64,000 nt of DNA from Zoroaster sp. YZ-2022 (Eukaryota; Echinodermata; Asteroidea; Forcipulatida; Zoroasteridae): the NCBI GenBank assembly GCA_029582265.1, contig CM055823.1, positions 12,908,060 to 12,972,059 on the forward strand, written 5' to 3'. Position 1 is the stretch's first letter. Each line of letters opens with the position of its first letter. Shown here piece by piece: positions 24,393 through 37,155 of this stretch. The notes beneath the pieces are model-generated. The model was given only the letters and a program-made list of their open reading frames with translations, searched no databases and was not told the DNA's origin. The translations under genes were made by a program, and so were the position numbers.

Positions 24393-24570
24393 TATTTACA
24401 AAAACGTGACCCCAATTTGACCTTTACTTCCTGTCCAAACCGGAAGTCAAAATTGAATATTCAAAAAACATATCTCAACAACCACAAGGGGTAAATTCAC
24501 AATATTTCCACCATTGTATAGATTGTTAATTGTCAATAAATATTTACACAAAGGTAGGACACATAAGTAA
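24393..24570. repeat. Solo monomer of the 149-bp satellite family
   Basis: One full unit with GACCCCAATTTGACC, ACTTCCTGTCCAAACC, GGAAGTC, ATATCTCAACAACCACAAG and TTGTTAATTGTCAA in the order seen in the 55-64 kb arrays. It shows that the family is dispersed and not limited to one array. Confidence 0.85.
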
Positions 24571-25320
24571 CTGCAATTATCATCAAACTATGTCCAGTGT
24601 TCCTAAGTGTCAGTTACGGGCTTAACAAAACAACAGCAAACAAACGAGCAAACACCCCAACAAACAAAAACAAAAACAAACAAACAAAACAACACTTAAT
24701 TGAATGAAGTTAATAGGTTATAGTGAAGGAATAATATTGATTTTTGAAACCGTACATAAATTTCAACCCTCTAGTTTTCAAGACATATAACATGTAATGA
24801 GCTTAATCGTTCACATGTTGGTTTCAAGACTTGTAGTCGAGTACTTTTTCATGAGTATGAGTACGAAAAATGTACTCGAGTACGATTACTATTACAGGTA
24901 TGAGTACTCCAACTCCAGCAAACTCTGTTGGTTTCTGTACCTATTATTGATTCTCATAAAGTATGGATGCCTTTTTTAAATACATTATAAGTACATACTG
25001 GCCTTAACAACTAATCACCGGTTTGCACAAATTCATGACAGAATATGACCGAAAATGAATTCCGAAAATTTACTGGGGGAGGACCGCCAGACCCCAGCTA
25101 CGGGATACGGGCTTCGCTTGCAACGCTCCATGGAACATATTGTAAAGCTGTAAAAATGTTAACATTGGGGTTGGTAAAGGTGCACCACCTGTAAAAAATA
25201 CTAGACCCAAAATGTTTGGGTCTAGAACCGCGCCTATGAAAAAACGACGGTACACTTTTAAAGGTTTTATTTGTTTTAATGTTTGACTTTGACGGCAACG
25301 TTTTGTGATTTGACAGAACA
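24571..25320. other. Non-coding; simple repeats and a perfect hairpin
   Basis: 24630-24695 is a CAAA-rich run. 24835-24910 repeats GAGTAC and ACTCGAGTAC words in both orientations. 25201-25225 is a perfect 11-bp hairpin, CTAGACCCAAA-ATG-TTTGGGTCTAG. No gene seen. Confidence 0.6.
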
Positions 25321-25324
25321 ATTT

Positions 25325-25475
25325 AGTTTTCTCTAAGATGAAATCACTTCAGACAGAGTACTTTTTCAGGATGATTGATATGTGAACTAACTTTGCACCA
25401 AGTATGCTTTTAGATCATTATTAAGTCTTAATTTGATAATGTGGTAATTACAAATGTTGTATCTTCCCTTTTAAA
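25325..25475 (+). repeat. Dispersed ancient repeat, best copy
   Basis: Contains CTCTAAGATGAAATCACTTC, AGACAGAGTAC, CAGGATGATTGATA, ACTTTGCACCAAGTA, ATGTGGTAATTAC and CTTCCCTTTTAAA. Other copies of these words in this order lie at 14157, 27945 (minus), 31770 (minus) and 52185. Class unknown; probably an old transposon. Confidence 0.75.
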
Positions 25476-25479
25476 ACAA

Positions 25480-26880
25480 TAATTGCATGAGGTAATTGCC
25501 GAATAGACCTTCCATTAGCGTATAGAGGAACCGCCAGGTAGGCATAAGTGTATTGTGCTAATTGAAAGCACGGATTAGTTAACTAGAGCTGACGGAAAGA
25601 CGATGCGGCTAGGAGATGAAATGATTACATGCCGTCACGATCCACTTGATTGCCCTCTAATCACTTAGGGAAGTAATGCTTATTCAGGGTTGTATATAGC
25701 TAGCTAGATGTACCCGAAGGATACCCCAAAGGCGGGGCCGATCTCAAGCCAGGCGAATAAACAGAAATTTGTTCACGGAAACTATAAAATAAACAAGGAC
25801 AAAGAGGGAAAACAGTTGACTGGCAATGCTTAACTGTCTATTTTAAAGAACCAACCGGCTCTTCTCAGAGCCATCACTTTTTCCAAAAAGAGATCATTAC
25901 ATGGTGTACCTGAAAGAACTCAAAAACATTTATCTCCACCATGCAAAGCCTCAAATCCTCCATCATATCTATTTTAATGAATAAATCATAATTATACTTA
26001 TTTATTGGTTTGACCATTCATGTATAAATTCATTAATAAATATATTTAACAAAAATGCTCCCAATCGTGAAAGAAGATGCCTCTGTGAATATGAATAATC
26101 AAATCAGTGTAGAATAAAACGCAGCAAAAAAGAACAAACTATGCAAATATTTAAGAGGGTTTTTAGCGTGTTATCTGGAGACCTACAAGGACACCAATCA
26201 ACCGTGGTTTGATAAATTAGTGTGCTATAAACGCGCACAAAATAAAATGTAATCCAATTTTGTGAAGAAACTGGAACATTGCTTAACGCCAAAATAGGTA
26301 ATTGTGTTTTATGAGTAAATAAACTGCTGGATAAAAAGCTAAAATGCTATAGTTTAAATCAGGAGTAATAACAGAGCCATGGTCCTGGTCAAAATTTAAC
26401 TGTTTACCAAAATCAAACGATGCGACAGCTGATTGTCGATATGTAATTTTTTTAAAGAGTACATGGGATATAACTAATGGCATAATGATAACTCAATTAC
26501 TCGTTTGTTGCCCAGTGCTTAGATTTCTTATTACAATTGGGTTTGATTTAAAGTTAAGGTATAGGAGACCGATAATTAAAATAAATAAATAAATAAATTT
26601 TGAAACTATATCTTGATCTTCCCTATATATTAAACATTTGGTCTGAGGTACTGTCACTTTAATTTTCATTTCGAATTTAGGAAAAGGGACTGTTTCATAA
26701 ATTCTAAATAAGAAAACTAGCTGTAAATAGCTGAATCTTTCACAGATTGGTGGTTTAATGTATATCTTGATTCAAAGAGAGTAAGTATAATCACAGTTGT
26801 GTTAACATTACCAATATATGTATTTTGTATCATTTTAATCTTTTCCTCGCAATTATATCCAATCTTTACAGAAATTACTT
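25480..26880. other. Non-coding; no gene seen
   Basis: 26620-26850 shares words with 29365-29460 and 47690-47825 (CTTTCACA, GGTTTAATGTATATCTT, AGAGTAAG), so it is part of an old dispersed repeat. Nothing coding is supported. Confidence 0.5.
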
Positions 26881-26896
26881 ATCAAGAACCTTTATG

Positions 26897-27368
26897 TAGG
26901 TTGGTGACATTCTTGCGTCGGGAGATAAACATTATTGATTTTTAATTTTTTTCCCTACACCGACGTGTGTATAGCACTGTATACTCAGTGCTTTCCGAGT
27001 GTCTATGAAAAAACTACACAGGCGACTCGGGCGGGATTCGAACCCACGACCTGCTGCTTACTAGTGCAGACGTCTTAACCTCTCGACCACCGAGATTGCC
27101 CGATGACAATTGGCCGGCTAGGGCAAAAAATTAAAAATCAATAATGTTTATCTCCCGACTCAAGAATGTCACCAACCTATCGCGGAACCCGCTGCTATAT
27201 GGGATTCTAGCCGGCCAATTATCATCGGGCAAGCTCGGTGGTCGAGAGGTTAAGACGTCTGCACTCGTAAGCAGTAGGTCGTGGGTTCGAATCTCGCCCG
27301 AGTCGCCTGTGTAGTTTTTTCATAGACACTCGGAAATCACTGAGTCGGTGTAGGGCAAAAAATTAAAA
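26897..27368. mobile_element. Inverted SINE dimer with 16-bp target duplication
   Basis: A minus-strand copy of the tRNA SINE (26897-27121) is followed by the 3' end of a plus-strand copy (27122-27178) joined head-to-tail to a further plus-strand copy (27179-27368). Both tRNA-like domains are visible, with GGATTCGAACC on the left and GGTTCGAATC on the right. The whole block is flanked by ATCAAGAACCTTTATG at 26881-26896 and 27369-27384. The two large arms, about 190-225 bp, could fold on each other. Confidence 0.85.
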
Positions 27369-27384
27369 ATCAAGAACCTTTATG

Positions 27385-30197
27385 CTTTGCATCATTTACC
27401 ATTCTAAAAACTATATCACCAGTGATGTTAAGTTAATTCCTCCATAGTTTTCGTATTGGGCGAGTTGCTCAATATAAACACTGCAGATGTAATTTTTAAC
27501 ATCGTATTTTTAACACCGCAGTTTTTTTGCAGTGTGGTAAAGACCACGATGGAGTGGAATGTAGTATCAGAACACAATATTGGGTGACGACTCGAGGAAA
27601 TGGGGACATCCCATCACCCCAAACAAATTAAAAAGACCTATGACTTGTACACAGTCCTCTGCTCTCTTAAAATGAACTCATTGCCTGATCTCATTACCGA
27701 AGTAAGTTTCATTCAAAATCAGTCAGTCCTTCGAAATAGCCTATATAGCTTAACCCTTAATTAAAGTACTTTCCCCACACCAACTTCTAACAGCTTGTAG
27801 TTTTACAGAAAACTTTCTTGGTGTACCGCTGATGTTGATATAAAATGTCCCTTGAAATATTATGACTGATGTGCTATCGTTTGTAAGAAGTGTCATTGTT
27901 ATTCCCCAATTTTGTCCGTCAGAATTCTGATAATTAACTACACGTTTCAATCATCCTCAGAAATGATTTCGTCTGAAGTGCTTTCATCTTCGAGAAAACA
28001 TAAACAAATTTAAAAGCACATGTAATAGTTTATAATTGATTTTCTTTTTCAAAAAATGTGAGACTTTCACATGTTAGTTTCATGATATAATCTAAAAGAC
28101 TAGATGGTTAGAATGAATGTGCGTTTGCAAATACCAGTGCTGTACCTTCCCACAAAATAACTTGCTCTTTTTGTGTTGTGGATATGTTTCGGTTTTGAGT
28201 GACAGCAATACACTGCCATATGTACAATTTGTTAAGAATATCAATGAAAACAACTTCCCGGCAACATGCCTAATGTATGCAACATTTCATTCTTCACATC
28301 TGTTGAAACGTCAGCCATCGGTTTAAAAAAATGAACTACAGATACAGGTGACCTATTGAGAACGTTAAACAGTACGATATATTAACTTATCATATAGCAC
28401 GCCATATGTTTACGTCTTTCATGTTGTGATTATTATAAGCTTTGTCAATCAATGAACAGGTGCCCAGGTGTTGATTTCAACAGGAATATCTCCCTTCATT
28501 CATTTTTGTTTCTTTGCTGCCATCGCACGTGGGTGTTAAGAGATATAATTGGGTGCCCGCATACTTAGTGAAGCAAACACGGCAAGTATAGACATCAACA
28601 ACATTAAACACTTCAACCAGAAGATTTTGCAAACAGGTTCTCCTTTTAACCGGCTGACCCGTTCATAATGCAATACTCTAATTTAACCATTTCCGATGTA
28701 CATGCTATATCCTTCATGTATTAAGCACCCTTTTACGTTGCCATTGAAAAAACAAATTAGGTGTTTACTTATGACCGATGACCATAAAACAAATCACGTG
28801 TTTTTATGTCAATATATTTTAAATTCAAACTGAATCTTCAATTGTAATACCGTGAACCAACCCGCACAACGAATACACACATATTCAACAATGAAATAAC
28901 CAGTGCGTGGTTAGATATCGTTTCATTCCACATTGAAAACGACCTCGTTTAAAACCCCCAAACACCCGATGCAATATTTGGTTTTCTGCTCAAACCTCTG
29001 GCATGGATCATTTCGCCGGCACTGATCTATCATCAATTGGACCGATTTTGCCAATAGCAGATTCTCACTCAATTAGATCTGTGCATTAACGTTTAATTTG
29101 CCGAAGATACGTCTGACATATTATTCCTTAATTGACAACCTTTTATAGCATGCCTGGTACATTTCATTGAACACACTTAGAAATATGAAATTACCAAATG
29201 GTCATTGTACTTGGTGTAAAGCTTGTGATGGTATCAATCTTCTCTAGAAATACCTTTGTCTCTGGTGCTGCTGTTTTCAGGTAAAATTTAAATATTGCTA
29301 GTAATCAGATATAGTCCTCTTAAAAATATGTATATATTAGAATAAAATAATAATAATAATAATACTTTCACAGTTTGGATGTTTAATGTTCATCTTGATT
29401 TAAAGAGTCTAATCATACGCAGATTAATTAATTAAACCTGACCAGTATAATTTCTTCTATTTATACCCATTGACTTACTTTATATATCTGTACCCTCAAA
29501 AACAAAAACAAAAACAACATCTCATAGATTCAGTACAGTACAGTACAGTATATTATTGGACTTCCTGAAAATGTCAAAGACTAAAGGTTTCTGGAAACAA
29601 CTTAATAATTGTGTGATAACTATATTTCACGCAACAACTGTTTCAAATTCCACCATCTGTTGTTTGGCCTGAAGTAGGCGTATTGGTTCAATTATGAAAA
29701 ATAAGGTTCAATTTTGATAATGTCCGTTTTCTGTAATAACTGAAATGTAACACGAACATTTAGTGGGGAGGTGATTATGACATAAAATATTATATAGAAT
29801 GAGGGATTTTAATTCAACCCTCTAGTTTCAAGAAATATATCATATAACTAACATGTGAATTTTTTCATCACAATATGCATGTGTGTTGTGAGTGAACAGA
29901 TTTGTTATTTCTTTTCAATTGTTGTTTAGAGGTACAGGGATCTGACAATCGGTTGAACCATTTTGCCACGTAATCATACGTCAATAAAATCCCATTGTGA
30001 TAATAGGAAAGGGTTTATGGATTTGAATTGTGAGCATTAAGAAACACCGTATCCTCATTGTTTTGGGAAGAAAACAGATAGTGTCTCCGTTGCCTTAGCC
30101 CGGTTTTCTTGTTCAGTGTAAATTTTGAATCCAATTACCATTCGTGCACATAGAGTCGATTTGGGATAGGTCTAATCCCACCCATCTATAGGCCTAC
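27385..30197. other. Non-coding with dispersed repeat copies
   Basis: 27945-28090 is a minus-strand copy of the 25325 repeat. 29200-29460 and 29815-29880 hold related pieces. (AAT)n lies at 29343-29362 and a CAGTA pentamer run at 29530-29552. No gene seen. Confidence 0.5.
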
Positions 30198-30606
30198 TAG
30201 CCTTTAGTCAAGGCGCACACAGCAACCCAGAACACTACGCCCGAAAAATGACCATACGCGCGATCGCGAGTGGCGAAGCCACGATCCGCCTTTACCAGTC
30301 TGTTCCGAGGACGCTATTACTGAATTATTCATAAACCTCTTGCAAAATGAATAATTTATGTATGCAATTTTTTAAACCAATCACCGTAAGCAAAATATCC
30401 AGGCCTGAAGTGATACTATAACAAATTAGTCGTCTAATGCATTATCTATTTAACGTTCCTCTACCAAATCGGTAGAGAAATATAAAGAAAAACATAAGAC
30501 CACAGAACGGACTGGTAAAGGCCCTCGGGGCGTCCGTTGCTTGCGTGCGTGGTCTTTTTTCGTGTGTTGTGTCCCGGGTTGCCGCGTGCGCCTTGACTAA
30601 AGGCTA
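30198..30606. mobile_element. Foldback/MITE element with about 105-bp inverted repeats
   Basis: The left arm starts TAGCCTTTAGTCAAGGCGCAC and runs to CTTTACCAGTCTGTTCCG near 30308. The right arm is its diverged inverse, from CGGACTGGTAAAGG near 30510 to GCGCCTTGACTAAAGGCTA. It is locally GC-rich, unlike its surroundings. The outermost TA on both ends may be a TA target duplication. The interior has a small hairpin (CTCTACC / GGTAGAG) and no gene. Confidence 0.8.
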
Positions 30607-30654
30607 ATCCGTCTATTAAACCTGAGCCGAAATATGCATTGGGTTTTCAGGCCC

Positions 30655-30745
30655 TACATGTTTTACGTGGCATGAGGATGTGTTTTTTTTTACGTGGCAT
30701 GAGGATGTGGGGGTGTTTACGTGGCATGAGCATGTGGGGTTTTTC
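30655..30745. repeat. Short tandem repeat, three units
   Basis: TTTACGTGGCATGAGGATGTG occurs three times with small changes. The downstream sequence 30770-30835 has a weak tRNA-like look (GCGTAGTGGTAATTTCC, then GAGTCCC) but is not convincing. Confidence 0.7.
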
Positions 30746-30839
30746 CAAGAATGCTGAGGTGATCAGGTGGGTTGGCGTAGTGGTAATTTCCTGGTCTGGG
30801 GACCCGCAATTGAGTCCCAACTGGGAGTTGACGTGTTAA

Positions 30840-32307
30840 TTTAGTTTTCAAGTCCTACCTGATACCGTGTTTTTTTTCGTAGAACACTGTATGTGTTTTT
30901 TCTCCAAATTCTAAACCTGAATATCTCTCCATGGTCTTCTACTCTAAGGTTTATATTTAGGTTTACAAGCTACAGTGATGTTTGCACTGCATAAGGAGGA
31001 TTCTGACCCGCCCCTAAACCCACTTTTGTGTGTGCTGCGAAACGATATCCAATTGCAGCCAAACTTGCTGATCGATTGGAATTCTGCCGTAATGTGCTTT
31101 AAACGACTTTTTTTCACACAGGGGTATGAACGGGAGTATATGGGAAATTTGGTTAGGTTCCAATAACCGCGTATACATGAAGGCCTATCACGTATTTCAC
31201 TGGTTGGCCAAAAATAAAATAAAATAAAATAAAGTAAAATAAATTATTTGGAAGCTGACCTTTGTCAGAAACCGTAGACTTTTTTGGTAGACCTATATAA
31301 CAGTCTCTATAGGCAAATTTCCGCACGTCGCATTTTTACTCCAAGGAAAAAGTGGGTTGAGCATTTTATTTATTTATTTATTTATTTGGAATTACACTTT
31401 TGAAACAGTGGCACACGATGTATGTAAATATCGGTGCATCCATCAAAACAATTTCTAAGTACAATAGTTACAACAATTAATATTTATAAAAATAAAAATA
31501 TTTAATAATAAAAATATTAAATAATAGTAATAATTTAGCGAAACAAAGTGAACGCATGGAGCTGAACGAAGGGACGCATTGATACGCCGCACCGTCGTAT
31601 GCGAGATAGCCATGTAGACCTACACAATGCCAGGTAGGTCTACTGAGGTAGGGTGAACTCTTATTAATGGTAGGTATTAACAACATTGATTATAACCAGA
31701 TTAATATCAAATTAAATAACTGTAATCTCACCTAGGCCTACACTTAAGCCTACTTGATACACATACAAAACCATCCTGAGAAATCATTCAATAGAAGTGC
31801 TTTCGTCTCAGAGAAAACATGAATAATGTTGAATTCGGCAACTGTTTGTAAAACAAAACATACAAAACATGCAACAGTTGTTCGTCGTTTTCTCACAAAC
31901 GTGAACACCTATTGTGATGAAACGTTCACACGTTAGTTTTGTGATATATTTCTTGAAACTAAAGGAATGAAATGAATGAATACGTTACCAAAACGTGTAC
32001 AGGATACAATTATATTATATGTCTATGTTCATTAGGCGCCGTAGACTAAGAAGGTTTGGCCACGCATAAATGTAAAGAAAAAACAAACAAAAACAATCGA
32101 ACATTACATCCTGCTTTCCAATCTTCTAGATCTGCTATTTTAAAAACTTACACTTTCTCAAAAAATTACCATCTATATCCAAACCAGCCCTTATTAGATT
32201 CACCTTAGCACTCCAGGAGAGTCCCAGTACTCCATCAGGTATAACAATGCTTCATGCTACGAGGGGGCATAGAGGGGTTCCACACCCGAACCTACATTAT
32301 AGGGTCA
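30840..32307. other. Non-coding; dispersed repeat copy
   Basis: 31770-31970 is a minus-strand copy of the 25325 repeat (GAAATCATTCAATAGAAGTG, CTTTCGTCTCAGAGAAAAC). 31205-31245 is AAAAT-rich and 31365-31388 is a TTTA run. No gene seen. Confidence 0.5.
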
Positions 32308-32315
32308 CCCATCAT

Positions 32316-32547
32316 CAGCGGCGTAGCCACGGGGGGGTGGGGGGGTCATGTGCCCCCCCACAAATTTCCAGTGCCCCCCCACAAATTTCCAGTGCCCCCC
32401 AGGTGCCCCCCCACGAAAAATCCTCATAGTGCCGCAAAAAACAGAAAAGAAAAAGAAAAAGGAAAAAACCCATACCCCTGGGCCCCCCCACTGAAAAGCA
32501 ATGCCCCCCCTGTGCCCCCCACTGAAAAAGTCCTGGCTACGCCGCTG
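32316..32547. mobile_element. hAT-type MITE with 8-bp target duplication
   Basis: Terminal inverted repeats CAGCGGCGTAGCCA (32316-32329) and its exact inverse ending at 32547, flanked by the perfect direct 8-mer CCCATCAT at 32308-32315 and 32548-32555. An 8-bp duplication with CAG-starting ends is the standard mark of hAT elements. The 232-bp body is extremely C-rich on the top strand (repeated GTGCCCCCC) and has internal tandem ACAAATTTCCAGTGCCCCC units. It encodes no transposase, so it is non-autonomous. Confidence 0.92.
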
Positions 32548-32555
32548 CCCATCAT

Positions 32556-35500
32556 CATAAGAAAGAAATCATAATATGTATCTTGTGAACAAAAGTCCAA
32601 TAATATACATACGCTGCGTGGCGCCAAGAAATGGAAATGCTCGAACGAACAATTATCCACAATTTGTCCATTATCCCAATTTCTGTTTTGATAAAGAAAA
32701 ACTTTCCCTAGGTGGCCTACTCGTTGAAATTCAAATATGTTACGGTACCGGTATGTTAGCAATTCATCTGTTTTGTGCTATGCATCACAACAGTTTCCAA
32801 TTTATTGTGGTTGCATAATTGGTGATTAGAGCAACTTTAATTTACATTTTAGATAAATCAGATCAAACATTACTACTGTAAGACAATAATATGCTATACT
32901 GTTCGTTGTGGATGGTGTAGCCGCGGTTCGAAGAGTAAACGATCCACGCTATGGATCCTTTCCACTTATAAACTATGATGAAACCGTTCTCATTAGTTGT
33001 AATAGAAATACTCACTGGAGAGTCAGTAGTCATGCATTTTGCCCGCAGCATGCTCACCGCTAGGGTAAAGTGTATATCATGTGTTAGTTGACTCTTTATG
33101 AAAGAATTCTGAGATAACATATTCAACTTAACAGGGATCTTTTATTCAGTCTATTCACTATTATAGCATCTCGTCTTGCCACTCAGATGAAATATCTGTT
33201 ACATTTAGAGCAACACATCAAGATGTAGAAACATATGAAATTAATCAATTACTACTCATTGTAATGCAAAATAGTTTACCCCAAGGAATATTATTCACAT
33301 TCTTATGAAAAATGACAAGGTTTTTTTCAGCATGAAATGCAAAATAACTCCATGGGTCTTTTTTCTTGTTCTATCTCTGTTATTAACATTCGTAGTGGTC
33401 TAGCTTACATTTCGACCCTGGCAGGATCTCTCTTTAAGGCATCCTTCTAGCAACGTAAGGCCACTAACTCTTTTGAGAGTATTTATACTACATTTTCTTT
33501 TGGTTAGTAAACAGTTCGCAACATGAAGCAGACAGAGACTTTTAAAGTATGTTAGAAGCAAGTTTTTAAAAAAATTATAAAAAGTCTTTCCATTGAAGAC
33601 CAAAGGAGCATAAAATCGTCTTTCCACGAGATCCAAATTGACAAAATTGTTTTGTTATTGATGACATATTTTAGCAGCGCTACATATCACTCTGTTCATA
33701 ACACGTGAATAAAATATAGCCAATTTACTGCTACTTATACCTGAGTATTTGTGCTCAATGACTTTTTTGTCTGAAAAATGTTTTCTAATGAACAAACTTA
33801 CTTGAAAACTTAAATGGGAATGTCTATGATTACTCAAATTTAAGGCTTGGGTTACTCTTTGCATTAGGGATAAGGAATGTTCTGGTACTTCACAATAATC
33901 TCAACATACACTGAGTAATGAGGTATTAATAAAACATTCCAATCAAAATGAGACCATTCATTTTACAAATAAAACGAATTAACTCAGAGTCCACAAACAC
34001 TGTGGTTGACGTCACCGAACAAAATGACCTTAATTCAGATATTGGCATAGAAAAATTTTGATAGGAATATAGGTCAATATAATATTTAAGAGGAAATATA
34101 TATTTCAATATTTTGTATTATGATAAAATATATGTAGGCCTAATGGCTTTATCTGTATCACGGATGAGTGGACAACCCTCTGCAGTGTTATAGATTTTAA
34201 AACTCAAACCGAGCGTCAAATTTTGACAATTCAAAGTGTATAGAGTAAGTACCAGAAGTAGGTTATAGACTTCTGGTAGTACTAAAACAAACAATTGGGC
34301 AGATAAAGGTGTTTGCTCAACCTTGAATGTCGCTTAACTACAAGTTAAGATCAATCCAAGAGTCGGAAAAGAAGTGAGGCATGAAATAATAACTCAAAGC
34401 AAACGTCAAAATAACAAGAGTTACATGTATAGATAAATAGCTGTTGAGTGAGGAGGAGTGAATAAAGGCGCAATTTAGCCCAACTTGGCTTCATTTTGTT
34501 TAGTTAATGCATTCCGTCTTGTTTGGAAACGAGATACGAATGTTTAGATCTATACGTAACATAAGCTAAAGTGATTTGTTAATGCGTGTATCACGCAGCA
34601 TATGGTATTGTGAAAAGGCCCAAACCACGACACAGTCTTCATTAAAATAGTAACCGTATAAACACATTATCCTGTGGCCTATTCTGTGCTTATTTTCCTA
34701 GCTAAGCCTTTCTCTATGCTCGACTTTCAGCCATAGCAATTAAGCCTGCACTGTATATTCACATGCTTAACACCCAATATACCAATTCCAGGTTATTTGG
34801 AGGCGTGTAGAATTCGTTTTTCTTTGATTCGGCAGCTCATGAGTGGCTAATCCAACCTAAGTGCTCATGCCTGGGGTAGCTCACGTCTGTCCTAGAAACT
34901 AATGTTTTATACATTTCAATACTTGGTGTCGAAAGCAACTGTTCAGTGTGAAGGATCGTGCCATTACTACCTCTAACCAACACCCTTAAGACTACGAAAT
35001 CAAGTCCGCGTTGGCTTGGGGGGAAACATTTGGGCTGGATTTAGGTATGCATGCACCAGGCGAACCTCGCAGCTTGTATTTTTGTACGAGTGTGGTTGGA
35101 AACGGCCATGTGTCAATGACGTATAGCCAGGATTTCCAGTAGGGGCATTTACTTACAAACCCATTTGGTCCTACAATTACAAGTGGGCCTCCACGGCCCT
35201 CTGGATTCATGATTGTAATGTCCTTCGTATCATGCACTGTATGGCTCATTTGACATAATCAATATAACAAATTATTTTGTATGAGTAAAAAAGACAATAC
35301 TGATGCCGTATTCGGGTACTGTAAGTCTCTGTTTTTACTATTTTGGCCAGATAAAAATCTATCAATGGATCACTCCAAACCTTAGGACAGTATTCGCAAC
35401 AAGCAGACTATTTTATCAAGTAACAACGCCCAGTGAACTACTGGTATTTCATGTATTCTACCGTAATATATCCGTATACATGTTATAATTCAGCAACAGC

Positions 35501-36540
35501 AACAGTAACACTAACAGCAACAATTATTTAAGTGGGTAATTTAATTAACACAGAGTATATCAAGTTTACATGATTATTACAGAGTTTAAATCAAGCTTTA
35601 TACAATGATCGTAAAGAATCTATATTACAACTAGAGGTTAAGCTTTTGATGAAAACGCTGACATGGGTTTCGCATGCATTGATAATATTGGGCACTGATG
35701 ACGCCAGTTCTTTGTTTAGTGTTAAGAAAGTTAAGATATATTGAAATATTACATTGTGTGTTCCTTATAGGCGTCCAAGTAGTACTAACTCGTCCAAACG
35801 TAATTTTATGCAAGACCCAATCGACAGGACGGGTAGGTAGATGAGACTGTGAGTGGGAGTTTTTTGGGACAGTAGGTGGCAGAAGACTGATGAGGTGTTT
35901 GTTATTGTTCAAAGTTGACATTATTGTTTGCAGTATTATCTGTACAGATATTACTACAATAGTACAAAGTTGCAACGAAGTGTTCGATGAAAACGAACAC
36001 AGGGGTTTCGGCTACATGTATATTGATAATTATTGGGACACTGAGTTCTTTGTTTAGTATTCACGATATATTGAAATAAACTTAAAACGCGATGAACTGT
36101 AATCATTGTACACACAAATTTCATTGTTTGTCCCCAGGCGTTTGAGACAATTTGTATGTGGATAAATGCAAAGGATGTAACAAATCAAGTTAATGCCCTT
36201 CCATTAAATATGTGCAACGATTGTCAAACGATTCAAACATACGAAAACAAAGAACATCGTATTGTAGAATCAACATATGTGTACAAACCATGTAGTTTGC
36301 GCTTGTACAACCACTACGTCGTCACGTAATCATACTAACATGTACAGTCCCTATGGAAATTTCCTTTCTGCAAAACAACCACCGACAGTTGAATGACAAC
36401 AAACGTGCACTATTTTATTGCTATCGTGATAAAGGGTTTTGTATAGGATGAGAAAGGATGGTACCACACTCTACCCATAGGTGGTAAATTTGAGCAATAC
36501 AATTTCGAAGTTTATATTGACTAGGGCCTACATCATAATC
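32556..36540. other. Non-coding; no gene seen
   Basis: 35645-35755 and 35980-36090 are two diverged copies of one segment (GATGAAAACG, GGGTTTCG, AGTTCTTTGTTTAGT, GATATATTGAAAT) about 335 bp apart. A minus-strand open frame of 114 codons at 35975-35631 covers the first; I do not recognise it. The rest is featureless. Confidence 0.45.
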
Positions 36541-36544
36541 TTCG

Positions 36545-37155
36545 CAGATTAGACTAAAATATTAATGAAATAATATTTACTGACCTAATGATGACGTAAT
36601 TGGTTTTAGAAACTAAGTCACATTATGGGCTTTCATATGATGCATGTTTTGTATTTATGACAACTGTCACAAGTATGACAACTGTGGATCAAGTTTTGTT
36701 TAGGTCGAGATGTCCCCGCAGGGTCACACTATTTGTTTAGGTCGACTTGTCCGTTCTCGCCAATCTATACGTCCCACAGATTATACTAAAATGTTAATAA
36801 AATAATATTTACTGACGTAATGATGAGGTAATTGGGTCTATAAACTGAGTCACATTACGAGCTTTCATGCTGCATGTTTTGTATTTATGTGAAAATGCGA
36901 AGTATGACAACTCGTGGCTCGAGTTTTGCGTAGGTCGAGTTGTCACAAAGCTCGAATGCTGTCGTGGATCCTAGTTGTTCGTGTTGAGTCGTCACAATGG
37001 TCGGGACATCTTACCCCCCGCAGCGTCACACTAAAATGTGAATAACATGATATTTACTGACGTTATGATGACGTACTTTGTTTTAGACACTAATTCACAT
37101 TACGGGCTTTCATATGCTGTTTTGTATTGATGTGGCGATGCTCAGTATCATCCAT
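36545..37155. repeat. Tandem repeat of about 240 bp, three units
   Basis: The block ACTAAAATATTAATGAAAT, ATATTTACTGACGTAATGATG, then AGTCACATTA, GGGCTTTCATATG, TGTTTTGTATTTATG recurs near 36552, 36786 and 37028. Intervening parts with GTCGAGTTGTC and CCCCGCAGCGTCACAC also recur. Divergence is moderate. Confidence 0.8.

Noticed and set aside
32254..32762. Proline-rich and related frames on both strands
   Set aside because: Translation of the C-rich hAT MITE; no gene evidence.
35631..35975. 114-codon minus-strand frame as a gene
   Set aside because: It overlaps a locally duplicated segment whose second copy at 35980-36090 does not preserve the frame; no motif recognised.
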